A stretch of DNA of 64,000 nucleotides from Rathayibacter sp. SD072 (GCF_017355185.1 NZ_JADILJ010000015.1:1-64000), one strand, 5' to 3'; shown: positions 43,975 to 52,821, counted from the first letter of the stretch. Notes: a model not told the origin generated them from the sequence alone. Program-made: numbers and translations.

Positions 43975-44489
43975 GCCTCTCTCCTCCTCCGTCGTCGATC
44001 GGCCGCGGTCGGCTCGACGAGGCGGGGCGTTCCGCAGAGCGTCCTGCGTCCGCCTACGGCGATCCGCTGACACGCGGATCACCGGTTCGGCGGTGCCGAT
44101 TCGGCGGTGCCGGGCCGCCTCTCTCCTCCTCCGTCGTCGATCGGCCGCGGTCGGCCGGCTGAGCGGTCGCGTTCCGCAGAGCGTTCTGCGTCCGCCTACG
44201 GCGATCCGCTGACACGCGGATCACCGGTTCGGCGGTGCCGATTCGCCTCTCTCCTCCTGCGTCGTCGATCGGCCGCGGTCGACTCGACGAGGCGGGGCGT
44301 TCCGCAGAGCGTCCTGCGTCCGCCTACGGCGATCCGCTGACACGCGGATCACCGGTTCGGCGGTGCCGATTCGCCTCTCTCCTCCTCCGTCGTCGATCGG
44401 CCGCGGTCGGCCGGCTGAGCGATCGCGTTCCGCAGAGCGTCCTGCGTCCGCCTACGGCGATCCGCTGACACGCGGATCACCGGTTCGGC
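43975..44489 (+). repeat. four tandem copies of a ~128-base repeat
   Basis: Copies start at 43975, 44117, 44245 and 44373 (periods 142, 128, 128). Each begins GCCTCTCTCCTCCT, runs through CGTCGTCGATCGGCCGCGGTCG, and ends with the hairpin GATCCGC-N6-GCGGATC and ACCGGTTCGG. Copies alternate between two versions (CTCGACGAGGCGGGG in 1 and 3; CCGGCTGAGCG in 2 and 4), so the array grew by doubling a two-copy unit. Located just after the aminotransferase stop; perhaps terminator-like. No protein is supported here. Confidence 0.85.
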
Positions 44490-44804
44490 TTCGCGACGCT
44501 GCGCTCGCCTGTGCCTGTCGTGGAGAACGTCAGGCGGGAAGGGGGCTCGGCCGCGATGGTGGCCGAGTGGTGCGCTCGGCTGAGGGTGCGCTCGGGGAGG
44601 GGACCGCGGCGGGCGAGGACGAGCGGTCGCGGAAGTGCTCTGCTCGGGATGCACATCCTCCGCAAGGAGCAAGGGGCGACCGCTCACAGGCCGTAGGGGC
44701 CCTCGACAGCTGAGGATGCGCGGCGGCGACTGCGCGAAGAGCGGGGTCAGCGCAAGTGGTGCGCCGAAGCGGTGCCGGCGCTGTCGCTCGGGCGCGCGAC
44801 AGGG
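44490..44804. other. 315 bases without a supported gene
   Basis: Between the tandem repeats and the ABC promoter. Short frames are open in several phases but none has a start with a ribosome site and a protein-like composition. No hairpin or repeat stands out. Confidence 0.5.
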
Positions 44805-44810
44805 CACGCT
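44805..44810 (+). promoter_or_regulatory. -10 element of the leaderless ABC operon
   Basis: CACGCT at 44805-44810 is six bases from the ATG at 44817, the spacing seen at other leaderless genes here. Confidence 0.5.
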
Positions 44811-44816
44811 GGTGCG

Positions 44817-45707
44817 ATGACCCCCGACGCCGCAGTCCGTGTCCGCGATCTGCGCAAGGACTACGGCGGTGCGCCCGCCCTGACCGGGATCTCGTTCGAC
44901 ATCCACCGCGGCGAGACCTTCGCCCTGCTGGGACCCAACGGCGCCGGCAAGTCGACGACGATCGAGATCCTCGAGGGCTATCGCGACCGCTCCGGCGGCG
45001 AGGCCTCGGTGCTCGGGGTGGATCCCCGCCACGGCGACCTCGCCTGGAAGTCGCGCCTGGGCATCGTGCTGCAGTCCAGCGGCGAATCCGGCAACGCGAC
45101 GGTGCGCGAGCAGATCGCGCACTTCGCGAGCCTCTACCCCCGTCCGCGCGACGTCGACGAGACGATCGAGGCCGTCGGGCTCACCGCCAAGGCGCGCTCG
45201 CGCATCGGCAAGCTCTCGGGCGGCCAGCGCCGTCGCGTCGATGTCGCCCTCGGCATCATCGGACGCCCCGAGCTGGTGTTCCTGGATGAGCCGACGACCG
45301 GCTTCGATCCGGAGGCGCGGCACTCGTTCTGGGATCTCGTCGCGCTGCTGAAGAGCGAGGGCACCACGATCCTCCTGACCACGCACTACCTCGACGAGGC
45401 GGCCCGCCTCGGCGATCGCGCCGCCGTCATCGCCGGCGGGCGCCTGCTGGCCATCGGCCCGGTCGGCGAGATCGGCGGCGACGAGGCGCGCGTCCCGATC
45501 GTGCAGTGGGAGGAGTCGGGGGTCGCGCACCGCGTGCGCACGACCGAGCCGGCGCGCTTCGTCGCCGAGCTCTGCGCCCGGCTGGGCGAGCCCCCGGCGC
45601 TCGAGGTGCTGCGGCCCAGTCTCGAGGACATCTACCTCGACCTCATCCGGGACGACCGGGCCGGCGACGGCGGCATCGCCCTCGACGTGATCGGAGAGAC
45701 GGTATGA
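44817..45707 (+). CDS. ABC transporter ATP-binding protein
   Basis: A 296-residue ABC ATPase of the drug-export type: Walker A LLGPNGAGKSTTIEIL near residue 38, Q-loop VLQSSGESG, signature LSGGQRRRVDVAL near 137, Walker B LVFLDEPTTGFDPEA, and H-loop TTHYLDEA. The ATG at 44817 is chosen over an in-frame upstream start because it follows a leaderless promoter at six bases. The stop overlaps the permease start (ATGA). Substrate unknown. Confidence 0.93.
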   Translation: MTPDAAVRVRDLRKDYGGAPALTGISFDIHRGETFALLGPNGAGKSTTIEILEGYRDRSGGEASVLGVDPRHGDLAWKSRLGIVLQSSGESGNATVREQIAHFASLYPRPRDVDETIEAVGLTAKARSRIGKLSGGQRRRVDVALGIIGRPELVFLDEPTTGFDPEARHSFWDLVALLKSEGTTILLTTHYLDEAARLGDRAAVIAGGRLLAIGPVGEIGGDEARVPIVQWEESGVAHRVRTTEPARFVAELCARLGEPPALEVLRPSLEDIYLDLIRDDRAGDGGIALDVIGETV

Positions 45708-46564
45708 GCACCGCGGTCCAGGCCCCTCCCCGCACTCGGCTGCGGACCGGTCCCGGCCGCACCCTGCGACTGGGCGCCGCGCGCGCCCGCTACGAGGTTC
45801 GCTCGTACTTCCGCGCCCCCGACCAGGTCTTCTTCACCTTCCTCTTCCCCGTGCTGCTGCTCACGATCTTCTCGGTCGCGTTCGGCGAGAACGCGGTCAT
45901 GCAGGCCGATCCGCAGGACCCGGGCATCACGATGGCCGAGTACTACGTCCCGGGGCTGGCCGCCGCGGGCATCCTGCTCTCGGGCGTGCAGAACCTCGGG
46001 GTCGACATCGCGGTCGAGCGCAGCGACGGAACCCTCAAGCGCCTCGCCGGCGCCCCGCTGCCGGTGCTGAGCTACTTCCTCGGCAAGTTCGGCCAGGTGC
46101 TCGTCACGAGCCTCGCTCAGACGGCGCTGCTCCTGGTCGTCGCCGCCACGGTCTTCTCGGTCCAGCTGCCGACCGACAGCGGGCGCTGGGCCACGTTCGC
46201 CTGGGTCTACCTCGCCGGAGTCGCCACCTCGGCGATCCTGGGCATCGCGGTCTCGGCGCTCCCCCGCTCGGGCAAGAGCGCCACCGCGGTCATCGTGCCG
46301 CCGCTGCTCGTCCTGCAGTTCGTCTCGGGCTCGTACCTCTCGTTCACCACGCTCCCCGACTGGCTGCAGAACATCGCGAGCGTGTTCCCGCTCAAGTGGA
46401 TCGCTCAGGGCATGCGCGCCGTGTTCCTGCCGTCGGACTTCGAGAAGCTCGAGGTGGACGGCGCCTGGGATCTGGGCGGCGTCGCGATCGTCCTCGGCGT
46501 CTGGCTCGTGCTGGGCCTGATCGCGAGCCGGCTCACCTTCCGCTGGATCCGGCGCGACGCCTGA
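45704..46564 (+). CDS. ABC-2 type permease
   Basis: A 286-residue permease with six membrane helices, starting after residue 40 (FFTFLFPVLLLTIFSVAFG). AVERSDGTLKRLAGAPL is the ABC-2 signature loop in the middle, and ALPRSGKSATAVIVPPLL and VFPLKWIAQGMRAV are typical of DrrB/YadH-like daunorubicin-type exporters. It makes the export complex with the ATPase encoded just upstream (ATGA overlap). Confidence 0.9.
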   Translation: MSTAVQAPPRTRLRTGPGRTLRLGAARARYEVRSYFRAPDQVFFTFLFPVLLLTIFSVAFGENAVMQADPQDPGITMAEYYVPGLAAAGILLSGVQNLGVDIAVERSDGTLKRLAGAPLPVLSYFLGKFGQVLVTSLAQTALLLVVAATVFSVQLPTDSGRWATFAWVYLAGVATSAILGIAVSALPRSGKSATAVIVPPLLVLQFVSGSYLSFTTLPDWLQNIASVFPLKWIAQGMRAVFLPSDFEKLEVDGAWDLGGVAIVLGVWLVLGLIASRLTFRWIRRDA

Positions 46565-46638
46565 TCCGGCGCGACATCCGATCCGACGCGACGCAGGATC
46601 CGGCCCGATCCGGCGACCCCTGTCGCTGCGACAGCGTG

Positions 46639-47760
46639 TCAGACGCTGGTGCCGACCACCACGGGCTCGGGGTGCAGCAGGACGCCGAACTCGGCGAGGA
46701 CGCGGCCCTGCACGTAGCGGGCGAGCTCCGCGATCTCCTCGGCACGCGCGCCGCCGCGGTTCGTCAGGGCGAGCGTGTGCTTGCTCGAGACGGCGGCACG
46801 CGACCCCGGCAGGGCGAAGCCCCGGGTGATCCCCGAGTTCTCGATCAGCCAGGCGGCGCTGAGCTTCACGAGGGCGTCAGGCGCGGCGGGCGCCGGCAGT
46901 CCGATCGGCGCGCCCGCGGCGACGGCGTCCAGAGGGGTGACGACATCGGCCTCGGCGGACGGCTCGACGGGCCAGCGCGGCGCCGTCGGGGGCAGACCGG
47001 AGGCGGCGGAACGGGTCACGATGGGGTTGGTGAAGAAGGACCCCGCGCTGGCGGTGTCCGGATCGTCGGCGTCGAGGACCATGCCCTTCGAGGAGCGCAG
47101 TCGCAGCACGGTCTCGCGCACCCGGTCCAGCGGGACCCGGTCGCCGAGCTCGACTCCGAGGGCCGACGCGAGCTGAGCGTAGGCGATCGGCGCGCCGACC
47201 CCGTCGGTCTCCTCGAGGGCGAACTCGACGGCGAGCACCGCTCCGCGGCGCCCCTGCTTGAGGACGGAGGTGCGGTATCCGAGCTCGAGCTCCGCGGCCG
47301 TGAGGCGCACCGGCTCCCGCGCGCCCTCGTCGAGGAAGTCGACCGCCACCAGGGTGTCCGACAGTTCCTGGCCGTAGGCGCCGATGTTCTGCACCGGGGA
47401 CGCGCCGACCGTGCCGGGGATGCCGCTGAGGGCCTCGAGCCCGGTCCAGCCGCGCTCGACGGTGAGCGCCACGAGGCCGTCCCACGACTCGCCCGCCTGC
47501 ACCCGCAGGTGCACCGCGCCGGGGCGGTCGGAGTCGAGCCGTTCCACTCCCGCCGTCCGCACCCGGACCACGGCGCCCTCGACGCCGTCGTCGCCCACGA
47601 GCAGGTTCGAGCCGCCGCCGACGAGCAGCCAGGGCTCGTCGGCGGCCCAGAGCTCCTGCAGCACCGAGACGAGCTCGGCCGTGGTGGCGGGCTCGTAGTA
47701 GCGCTCGGGTGCACCGCCGACGCGGAGGGTCGTCAGCTCGGAGAGGGAGGGCGCGGGCAT
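46639..47760 (-). CDS. murB: UDP-N-acetylenolpyruvoylglucosamine reductase
   Basis: A 373-residue FAD enzyme that reduces UDP-GlcNAc-enolpyruvate to UDP-MurNAc in the cytoplasm for peptidoglycan synthesis. Motifs: LLVGGGSNLLV (FAD, near residue 46), SGIPGTVGASPVQNIGAYGQEL (read in two parts, near 115), LGYRTSVLK, and SAGSFFTNPIV with the active-site Ser (near 242). It is of the type I family with the tyrosine loop. The insertion of about 45 Pro/Ala-rich residues before ALVKLSAAWLIENSG is common in Actinobacteria. ATG at 47760, four bases after the hydratase gene. Confidence 0.96.
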   Translation of the reverse strand: MPAPSLSELTTLRVGGAPERYYEPATTAELVSVLQELWAADEPWLLVGGGSNLLVGDDGVEGAVVRVRTAGVERLDSDRPGAVHLRVQAGESWDGLVALTVERGWTGLEALSGIPGTVGASPVQNIGAYGQELSDTLVAVDFLDEGAREPVRLTAAELELGYRTSVLKQGRRGAVLAVEFALEETDGVGAPIAYAQLASALGVELGDRVPLDRVRETVLRLRSSKGMVLDADDPDTASAGSFFTNPIVTRSAASGLPPTAPRWPVEPSAEADVVTPLDAVAAGAPIGLPAPAAPDALVKLSAAWLIENSGITRGFALPGSRAAVSSKHTLALTNRGGARAEEIAELARYVQGRVLAEFGVLLHPEPVVVGTSV

Positions 47761-47764
47761 CGGA

Positions 47765-48196
47765 TCAGACGAGCGAGACGCGCGCCTGCGCCTTCCCGAG
47801 GACGGCCTGGCCAGCGACCGTGACGGCCAGGTCGATGCGCGCGGCTCCGGCGTCGACGTCGAGCTCGCCGACCTTGGCGACGACGAGGACATCGGCTCCC
47901 TCGCGGGGATCGACGACGATCGGGCGGGTGAAGCGGACGCGGTAGTCGACGATGCGGCCGGGGTCGCCGATCCAGTCGGCCACGACCTGCACGGCCGTGC
48001 CCATCGTGAGCATCCCGTGCGCGAGGACGCCGGGCAGGCCCACCTCGGCCGCGACGTCGTCGCGGTAGTGGATCGCATTGAAGTCGCCGGACGCGGCGGC
48101 GTAGCGGACGAGGACGTCGCGCGTGAAGTGGAAGCTCCGCTCGCCGACCACCTGCCCGATCTCGAGGTCGGCGAGGACGGGGACCGCGGCGATCAC
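47765..48196 (-). CDS. MaoC-type (R)-specific hydratase, HadB-like subunit
   Basis: A 143-residue hot-dog fold hydratase. YAAASGDFNAIHYRDDVA holds the hydratase-2 Asp and His (near residues 38 and 43), and LPGVLAHGMLTMG follows. In mycobacteria the catalytic HadB subunit pairs with a HadA-like subunit to dehydrate 3-hydroxyacyl-ACP in fatty-acid synthase II. The adjacent overlapping gene (ATGA) encodes that partner type, and the pair plus murB is a conserved actinobacterial cluster. Confidence 0.9.
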   Translation of the reverse strand: MIAAVPVLADLEIGQVVGERSFHFTRDVLVRYAAASGDFNAIHYRDDVAAEVGLPGVLAHGMLTMGTAVQVVADWIGDPGRIVDYRVRFTRPIVVDPREGADVLVVAKVGELDVDAGAARIDLAVTVAGQAVLGKAQARVSLV

Positions 48197-48639
48197 TCGT
48201 CACCCCTGACGACGAGCGTGGAGATGCAGGTGACGACGTGCTCGCCGTGCGCATCGGCCACGGTGGACTCGAGGACGATCATCGAGTGCGGTCCGAGCTG
48301 CTTGACGCTGGCGACGGCGAGGGTCGCGGTGAGCTCGTCGCCGGCGACGATGGCGCGGGAGTGCACGAAGCGCTGATCGCCGTGGACCACCCGGCTGTAG
48401 TCGATCCCGGCGTCGGGCTCGGCGAGCAGCTGCGCGACCGTGAGCTCCTGCATCACCACGGGGAAGGTGGGCGGCGCGATGACGTCGTCGTACCCGGCCA
48501 GGCGCGCGGCCTCGGGGTCGTGGTGGAGCGGGGAGGCGGCGGACACGGCGCGGGCGAACTCGCGCACCTTCTCGCGCCCCACCTGGTACGACGCGGTGGG
48601 CGCGAAGGCGCGACCGGTCAGTTCGGGGTTCACTGGCAC
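48193..48639 (-). CDS. MaoC-type hydratase, HadA-like partner subunit
   Basis: A 148-residue hot-dog protein: VREFARAVSAASPLHHDPEAARLAGYDDVIAPPTFPVV (read in parts, residues 25-62) marks the FAS1-dehydratase/HadA type, in which the substrate pocket is formed but the catalytic residues are supplied by the other subunit. GTG at 48639 is six bases after TAAGAT on the minus strand, so the operon is led by a leaderless message. Its stop overlaps the HadB-like gene. Confidence 0.9.
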   Translation of the reverse strand: MPVNPELTGRAFAPTASYQVGREKVREFARAVSAASPLHHDPEAARLAGYDDVIAPPTFPVVMQELTVAQLLAEPDAGIDYSRVVHGDQRFVHSRAIVAGDELTATLAVASVKQLGPHSMIVLESTVADAHGEHVVTCISTLVVRGDE

Positions 48640-48645
48640 CCGGAC

Positions 48646-48651
48646 ATCTTA
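48646..48651 (-). promoter_or_regulatory. -10 element of the leaderless hydratase-murB operon
   Basis: Minus-strand TAAGAT (48651-48646) lies six bases before the GTG start at 48639. It is one of the cleanest leaderless signals in the window. Confidence 0.65.
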
Positions 48652-48775
48652 CGCGGTGGCTTCCGCGGGCCCCGGAGGCCTCCCCCTCCTCCGGGTGGCA
48701 CGCTCGTATGGCCATCGCGAAATACCCATGCGCGTATGGCTGACCCCCGACCCTTCTTCTCGGAAGCTGGCCAGC

Positions 48776-49063
48776 ATGTCGACACCCCGCCCCGAACGAG
48801 ACTGGGCCGAGTACGCCCGGGAGCTCGGAACGAACCTCCACCGCGCGCGCATGGCCAAGGGCGAGAGCCAGGAGCGGATCGCCCACGCCGCGGGCCTCGC
48901 CGGCTACACCTATCAGAAGTTCGAGAAGGGCGAGTCCAAGCCCGGGTCTCCCGCGAACCCGCAGCTGAAGACGCTCTTCGCCCTCTGCGAGGCGCTCGAC
49001 CTGGAGCTGAGCGAGCTCCTGCCGCCGAATCCGCCCCGCGTCTCATCGCGCGGCTCCGCGTAG
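48776..49063 (+). CDS. XRE-family helix-turn-helix protein
   Basis: A 95-residue one-domain DNA-binding protein: LGTNLHRARMAKGESQERIAHAAGLAGYTYQKFEKGES spans the helix-turn-helix (read in parts, residues 17-55), followed by TLFALCEALDLELSELL. The GLAGYTYQKFEKG variant is found in small actinobacterial regulators of unknown target. It overlaps 21 bases of the convergent zinc-ribbon-like gene. No clear ribosome site before the ATG at 48776. Confidence 0.8.
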   Translation: MSTPRPERDWAEYARELGTNLHRARMAKGESQERIAHAAGLAGYTYQKFEKGESKPGSPANPQLKTLFALCEALDLELSELLPPNPPRVSSRGSA

Positions 49064-49369
49064 GAGCAGGGAGGCGTCGATCGCCCCGGCCAGGCGCGCC
49101 GCCCCGCTGAGATCGAGATCGAGCACCCCCAGGGCGTCCGCCTCGAGGCGGATCCTCACCTCGCCCGCCGGACCCGGCCGGCAGAGGGACACGTGCACGA
49201 GCAGCGCCTCCGGCCGACCGAGCGGCCCCCGGTCCGGCCACTGCACGAGCGGCACGCTGCTCGCCGCCGAGCGGTGCAGCCGCTCGGCGCGCCCTCCGAT
49301 GTCGTCGTGCTCGCCCGCGCACCACTCCGGGCACCCGTCGCTCCGCCCGCTGTCCTGCCGTCCGTCCAT
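49043..49369 (-). CDS. DUF6907-like small protein
   Basis: A 108-residue protein with CPEWCAGEHDD near residue 13, the CPxWC-x3-H start of a small actinobacterial family, and a C-terminal LGVLDLDLSGAARLAGAIDAS that matches its usual end (a helix of AxxLAxAI type). The Cys/His pair suggests metal binding. The ATG at 49369 is preferred; an in-frame GTG at 49396 is possible. Function unknown. Confidence 0.6.
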   Translation of the reverse strand: MDGRQDSGRSDGCPEWCAGEHDDIGGRAERLHRSAASSVPLVQWPDRGPLGRPEALLVHVSLCRPGPAGEVRIRLEADALGVLDLDLSGAARLAGAIDASLLLRGAAR

Positions 49370-49548
49370 GTTCCGCACCAATCGCTCGAGGCGCACATCA
49401 CACCGGTCGGCACCGACATCGAGGAGGTCCCTCGGCCTCGTTCCGCCCGGGGGTGTGGACAGTCACCACCACCTCCCCCGCTGTGGAGGAGTGCCGACAC
49501 TCTCCCATACGCAGGTGGTGCCGCGCGATCGGGCCGTCGCCGATCGCG

Positions 49549-50214
49549 TCAGCGGTGCACGATCAGCCAGGTCGCGACGGCGGTCGACTCCCCGCGGTTC
49601 ACCATCCGGTGCGGGCGCTCGCACGGGAACGTGATCCCGTCCCCGGCCGCGAGCACGACGGTCTCGTCCTCGAACTCCACCGTCAGCTCGCCGAGCGTCA
49701 CCGTGCCCACCTCGAAGCCGTCGTGCCGGAGGAACCGGCGGTGCGCCGTCGAGGTCGACCCCGGCGGATAGGTCGACTCGAAGAAGTCGACCGCCTCGAC
49801 CGAGCGGGGCGCGAGCCGACGGAAGAGCACTCCGCCGTCGAGGGTCACCGGAGCGACCTCCCCCGCCCGCACGACCGCCGTCGCGACCGACGGGGGCGCC
49901 GGCTCGTCGAAGACCGCCGAGAGCGGCACGCCGAGCGCGCCGACGACCGCGATCAGGCGCCCGACCGAGGGCTGCATCGAGCCGCGCTCGATCTGCGAGA
50001 CCGCGCTGGCCGAGATGCCGAGCTCGCGGGCGAGGGCGCGCAGCGACAGGCCGGAGGCGAGCCGCAGCTCACGGAGGCGCGCTCCGAGACGCTCGCGATC
50101 CGTCCCGGCGGCGAGGGCGCTCGCCGCGACCTCCACGGGGTCGTCCGTCGGGACGGTGCCGGAGGGCGCGACGGGCAGCCCGTCGGAGTCGGGCTCGGGG
50201 GCGTCGGTGAGCAT
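49549..50214 (-). CDS. XRE-family regulator with cupin domain
   Basis: A 221-residue regulator. After 40 residues, LGARLRELRLASGLSLRALARELGISASAVSQIERG (read in parts, about 46-81) is a PuuR/SutR-like helix-turn-helix; the cupin sensor runs from about 140 to 215 (VDFFESTYPPGSTSTAHRRF and FPCERPHRMVNRG with its metal-type His). GGAGGA lies 8-9 bases before ATG at 50214. It is divergent from the NCS1 permease gene, with a perfect 12-base palindrome between, and probably represses that gene. Confidence 0.9.
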   Translation of the reverse strand: MLTDAPEPDSDGLPVAPSGTVPTDDPVEVAASALAAGTDRERLGARLRELRLASGLSLRALARELGISASAVSQIERGSMQPSVGRLIAVVGALGVPLSAVFDEPAPPSVATAVVRAGEVAPVTLDGGVLFRRLAPRSVEAVDFFESTYPPGSTSTAHRRFLRHDGFEVGTVTLGELTVEFEDETVVLAAGDGITFPCERPHRMVNRGESTAVATWLIVHR

Positions 50215-50293
50215 CGGCGACCCTCCTCCGGCGATCGTCACACACCCGTAACGGAGCCGAAACGAGCCCGGGGGTGTCAAGCAATAGGTTCAC

Positions 50294-50321
50294 ATGCTGT
50301 GAAGCGACTGCTTCACAGCAT
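50294..50321. promoter_or_regulatory. 12-base-arm palindrome, probable XRE operator
   Basis: ATGCTGTGAAGC (50294-50305) and GCTTCACAGCAT (50310-50321) are perfect inverted arms around GACT. It lies 80 bases after the divergent XRE gene start and 120 bases before the permease ATG. A half site TTCACATGCTGTGAAG also makes an inner palindrome (TTCACA / TGTGAA). Confidence 0.7.
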
Positions 50322-50442
50322 CCACGCACAGCGCCTCACGCACTCCGCGGGGACGGCCGACCGCCTCGGTCCGCCACCACGACCACCCTGACACATCCGA
50401 TCCGAGCCGGGCCCGCGCCCGGCCGCCAGAGGTGGATCCTCC

Positions 50443-52020
50443 ATGACCGACCGCGCCACCGCACCCCGCACCGACCTGCCCACCGTCCCGCCCATCGCCG
50501 CCGAGCTCCCCGTCGGTGCCGCCCTGATCAAGCCCGGCTACGACGACCGCCTGGCGAACGAGGACCTCGCTCCGCTGGTGAAGCAGCGCTGGTCGAGCTA
50601 CAACATCTTCGCGTTCTGGATGTCGGACGTGCACAGCGTCGGCGGCTACGTCACCGCCGGATCCCTCTTCGCGCTCGGCCTCGCCGGCTGGCAGGTGCTC
50701 GTCGCCCTGGTCGTCGGCATCGTGATCGTGCAGATCTTCTGCAACCTCGTCGCCAAGCCGAGCCAGATCACCGGCGTGCCCTACCCCGTGATCAACCGGG
50801 CGATCTTCGGGATCCGCGGCGCGAACATCCCCGCGATCATCCGCGGCCTCATCGCGATCGCCTGGTACGGCGTCCAGACCTACCTGGCGGCGCAGTCGCT
50901 GAACATCGTGTTCCTCAAGTTCTTCCCCGACCTCGCCTCCTGGAACACCCCGGAAGCGTCCTTCCTCGGACTCTCCGCGCTCGGCTACCTCTCGTACGCG
51001 ATCCTCTGGGTCGCGCAGGCCGCGCTGTTCTGGCGGGGCATGGAGTCGATCCGCCGCTTCATCGACTGGGCCGGCCCCGCCGTCTACGTGGTGATGCTGG
51101 TCCTGGCCGTGTACCTGGTGTCGCAGGCGGGCTGGGAGAACATCTCGCTCAACCTCGGCTCGGGCGAGGTCCTCGACTTCGCCGCGTCGCTGCCGGTGAT
51201 GATCTCGGCCGTCGCGCTCGTCGTGTCCTACTTCTCGGGTCCCATGCTCAACTTCGGCGACTTCTCGCGCTACGCCCGCAGCTACGGCGCGGTGAAGAAG
51301 GGCAACCTGCTCGGGCTCCCGATCAACTTCCTCTTCTTCTCCCTCCTCACCGTCATCACCGCGTCCGCGACCGTGCCGGTCTTCGGCGAGCTCATCACCG
51401 ACCCGATCGAGACGGTCGAGCGGATCGACACCTGGTTCGCGGTGCTGCTCGGCGGGCTGACCTTCGTCATCGCGACGATCGGCATCAACATCGTCGCCAA
51501 CTTCATCTCGCCCGCGTTCGACTTCTCGAACGTCAACCCGAAGAAGATCAGCTGGCGCATGGGCGGCATGATCGCCGCGGTCGGCTCGGTGCTGCTGACC
51601 CCGTGGAACTGGTACTCGAACGACACCGCGATCCACTACACGCTCGGCATCCTGGGCGCCCTCATCGGCCCGCTGTTCGGCGTGCTGATCGCCGGCTACT
51701 ACCTGATCAGCCGTCAGCGCGTCTGGGTCGACGACCTCTACACGATGAGCGAGACGGGCCGGTACTGGTTCTCGAGGGGCTTCAACCCGAACGCCGTGTG
51801 GGCCACCGTCATCGGCGGAGTCCCGTCGGTCGCCTCGGTGCTCGTGCCCCGCTGGATCGCCGAGGCCGGCGGCCCCTCCTTCACCTGGCTGGGCGACTAC
51901 AGCTGGTTCCTCGGCTGCGGACTGGGCTTCATCGCCATGGCCCTGCTCGAGCGCCGCGCCCCGCGCATCGGGCGCCTCGAGGAGGACCTCGAGAACGTCA
52001 GCGACGGCAGCGCCGCCTGA
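50443..52020 (+). CDS. NCS1-family purine/pyrimidine/hydantoin permease
   Basis: A 525-residue transporter with about 12 membrane helices. KQRWSSYNIFAFWMSDVHSVGGY (read in two parts, near residue 45) and LAGWQVLVALVVG in helix 2 are NCS1 signatures, with NRAIFGIRGANIPAIIRG (near residue 112) following. NCS1 proteins import cytosine, uracil, allantoin or hydantoins with a cation. Neighbouring hydantoin/Asp-Glu racemase and an XRE-cupin regulator suggest a hydantoin or allantoin substrate. GGAGG lies 5-6 bases before the ATG. Confidence 0.92.
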   Translation: MTDRATAPRTDLPTVPPIAAELPVGAALIKPGYDDRLANEDLAPLVKQRWSSYNIFAFWMSDVHSVGGYVTAGSLFALGLAGWQVLVALVVGIVIVQIFCNLVAKPSQITGVPYPVINRAIFGIRGANIPAIIRGLIAIAWYGVQTYLAAQSLNIVFLKFFPDLASWNTPEASFLGLSALGYLSYAILWVAQAALFWRGMESIRRFIDWAGPAVYVVMLVLAVYLVSQAGWENISLNLGSGEVLDFAASLPVMISAVALVVSYFSGPMLNFGDFSRYARSYGAVKKGNLLGLPINFLFFSLLTVITASATVPVFGELITDPIETVERIDTWFAVLLGGLTFVIATIGINIVANFISPAFDFSNVNPKKISWRMGGMIAAVGSVLLTPWNWYSNDTAIHYTLGILGALIGPLFGVLIAGYYLISRQRVWVDDLYTMSETGRYWFSRGFNPNAVWATVIGGVPSVASVLVPRWIAEAGGPSFTWLGDYSWFLGCGLGFIAMALLERRAPRIGRLEEDLENVSDGSAA

Positions 52021-52086
52021 TCCACCCGGGCGGCCGCCCGCTGCGGGCAGCCGCCCTCCCCCTCCCGCCACGTCCCCGAGGAACCC

Positions 52087-52821
52087 ATGCGCATCACCGT
52101 CGTCAACCCGAACACCAGCGAGCGGATGACGGAGGCGATCGGCCGGGCCGCCCGCTCCGTCGCCTCCCTCGGCACCGAGATCGCAGCGGTGACGCCTCCG
52201 ATGGGGCCCGCCTCGATCGAGAGCCACTACGACGAGGCGCTGGCGGTGCCGGGACTGCTGCACGAGATCGTCCGGGGCGACGCGGCGGGCAGCGACGGCT
52301 ACGTCGTCGCGTGCTTCGGCGATCCGGGGGTCGATGCCGCCCGCGAGCTCGCGCGGGGCCCGGTCGTCGGCATCGCCGAGGCCGCGATGCACATGGCGAC
52401 CCTCGTCGGCCGCCGCTTCAGCGTCGTGACCACGCTCTCGCGGACCAGCGGACGCGCGTGGGACATCGCGCGCCGGGCGGGCTTCGGCGAGGCGTGCGCC
52501 GGCGTCCACGCCTGCGACATCCCGGTGCTCGAGCTGGACGACCCCCGCTCCGACGCCCGCCGGGTCGTGCTCGAGGAGTGCGCCGCCGCGCTCGCGGCCG
52601 ACGGCTCCGACGTGATCGTGCTGGGCTGCGCCGGCATGGCCGACTTCTGCCGCGAGCTCTCGCGGCAGCTGGGCGTGCCGGTGATCGACGGGGTCTCGGC
52701 CGCCGTCCGCCTCGTCGAGGGCCTCGTGGCGATGGGCGTCACGACCTCGCGGCGCGACGAGTTCGCGAGGCCGCTCCCGAAGGCGATGTCCGGCCTGCTC
52801 GCTCCGTTCGAACTCGTCTGA
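52087..52821 (+). CDS. hydantoin/Asp-Glu racemase family protein
   Basis: A 244-residue protein of the HyuE-type Asp/Glu racemase superfamily. ITVVNPNTSERMTEAI opens the fold, the first catalytic Cys is in VVACFGDPG (near residue 77), and the second in VLGCAGMADF (near 182). Racemases of this group convert D- and L-5-substituted hydantoins or allantoin. It follows the permease by 66 bases and is probably co-transcribed; no hydantoinase is in the window. Confidence 0.9.
   Translation: MRITVVNPNTSERMTEAIGRAARSVASLGTEIAAVTPPMGPASIESHYDEALAVPGLLHEIVRGDAAGSDGYVVACFGDPGVDAARELARGPVVGIAEAAMHMATLVGRRFSVVTTLSRTSGRAWDIARRAGFGEACAGVHACDIPVLELDDPRSDARRVVLEECAAALAADGSDVIVLGCAGMADFCRELSRQLGVPVIDGVSAAVRLVEGLVAMGVTTSRRDEFARPLPKAMSGLLAPFELV

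Noticed and set aside
43975-44489. Short coding frames inside the 128-base repeats
   Set aside because: They repeat only because the DNA repeats; no ribosome sites and Arg/Ser/Ala-rich low-complexity content.
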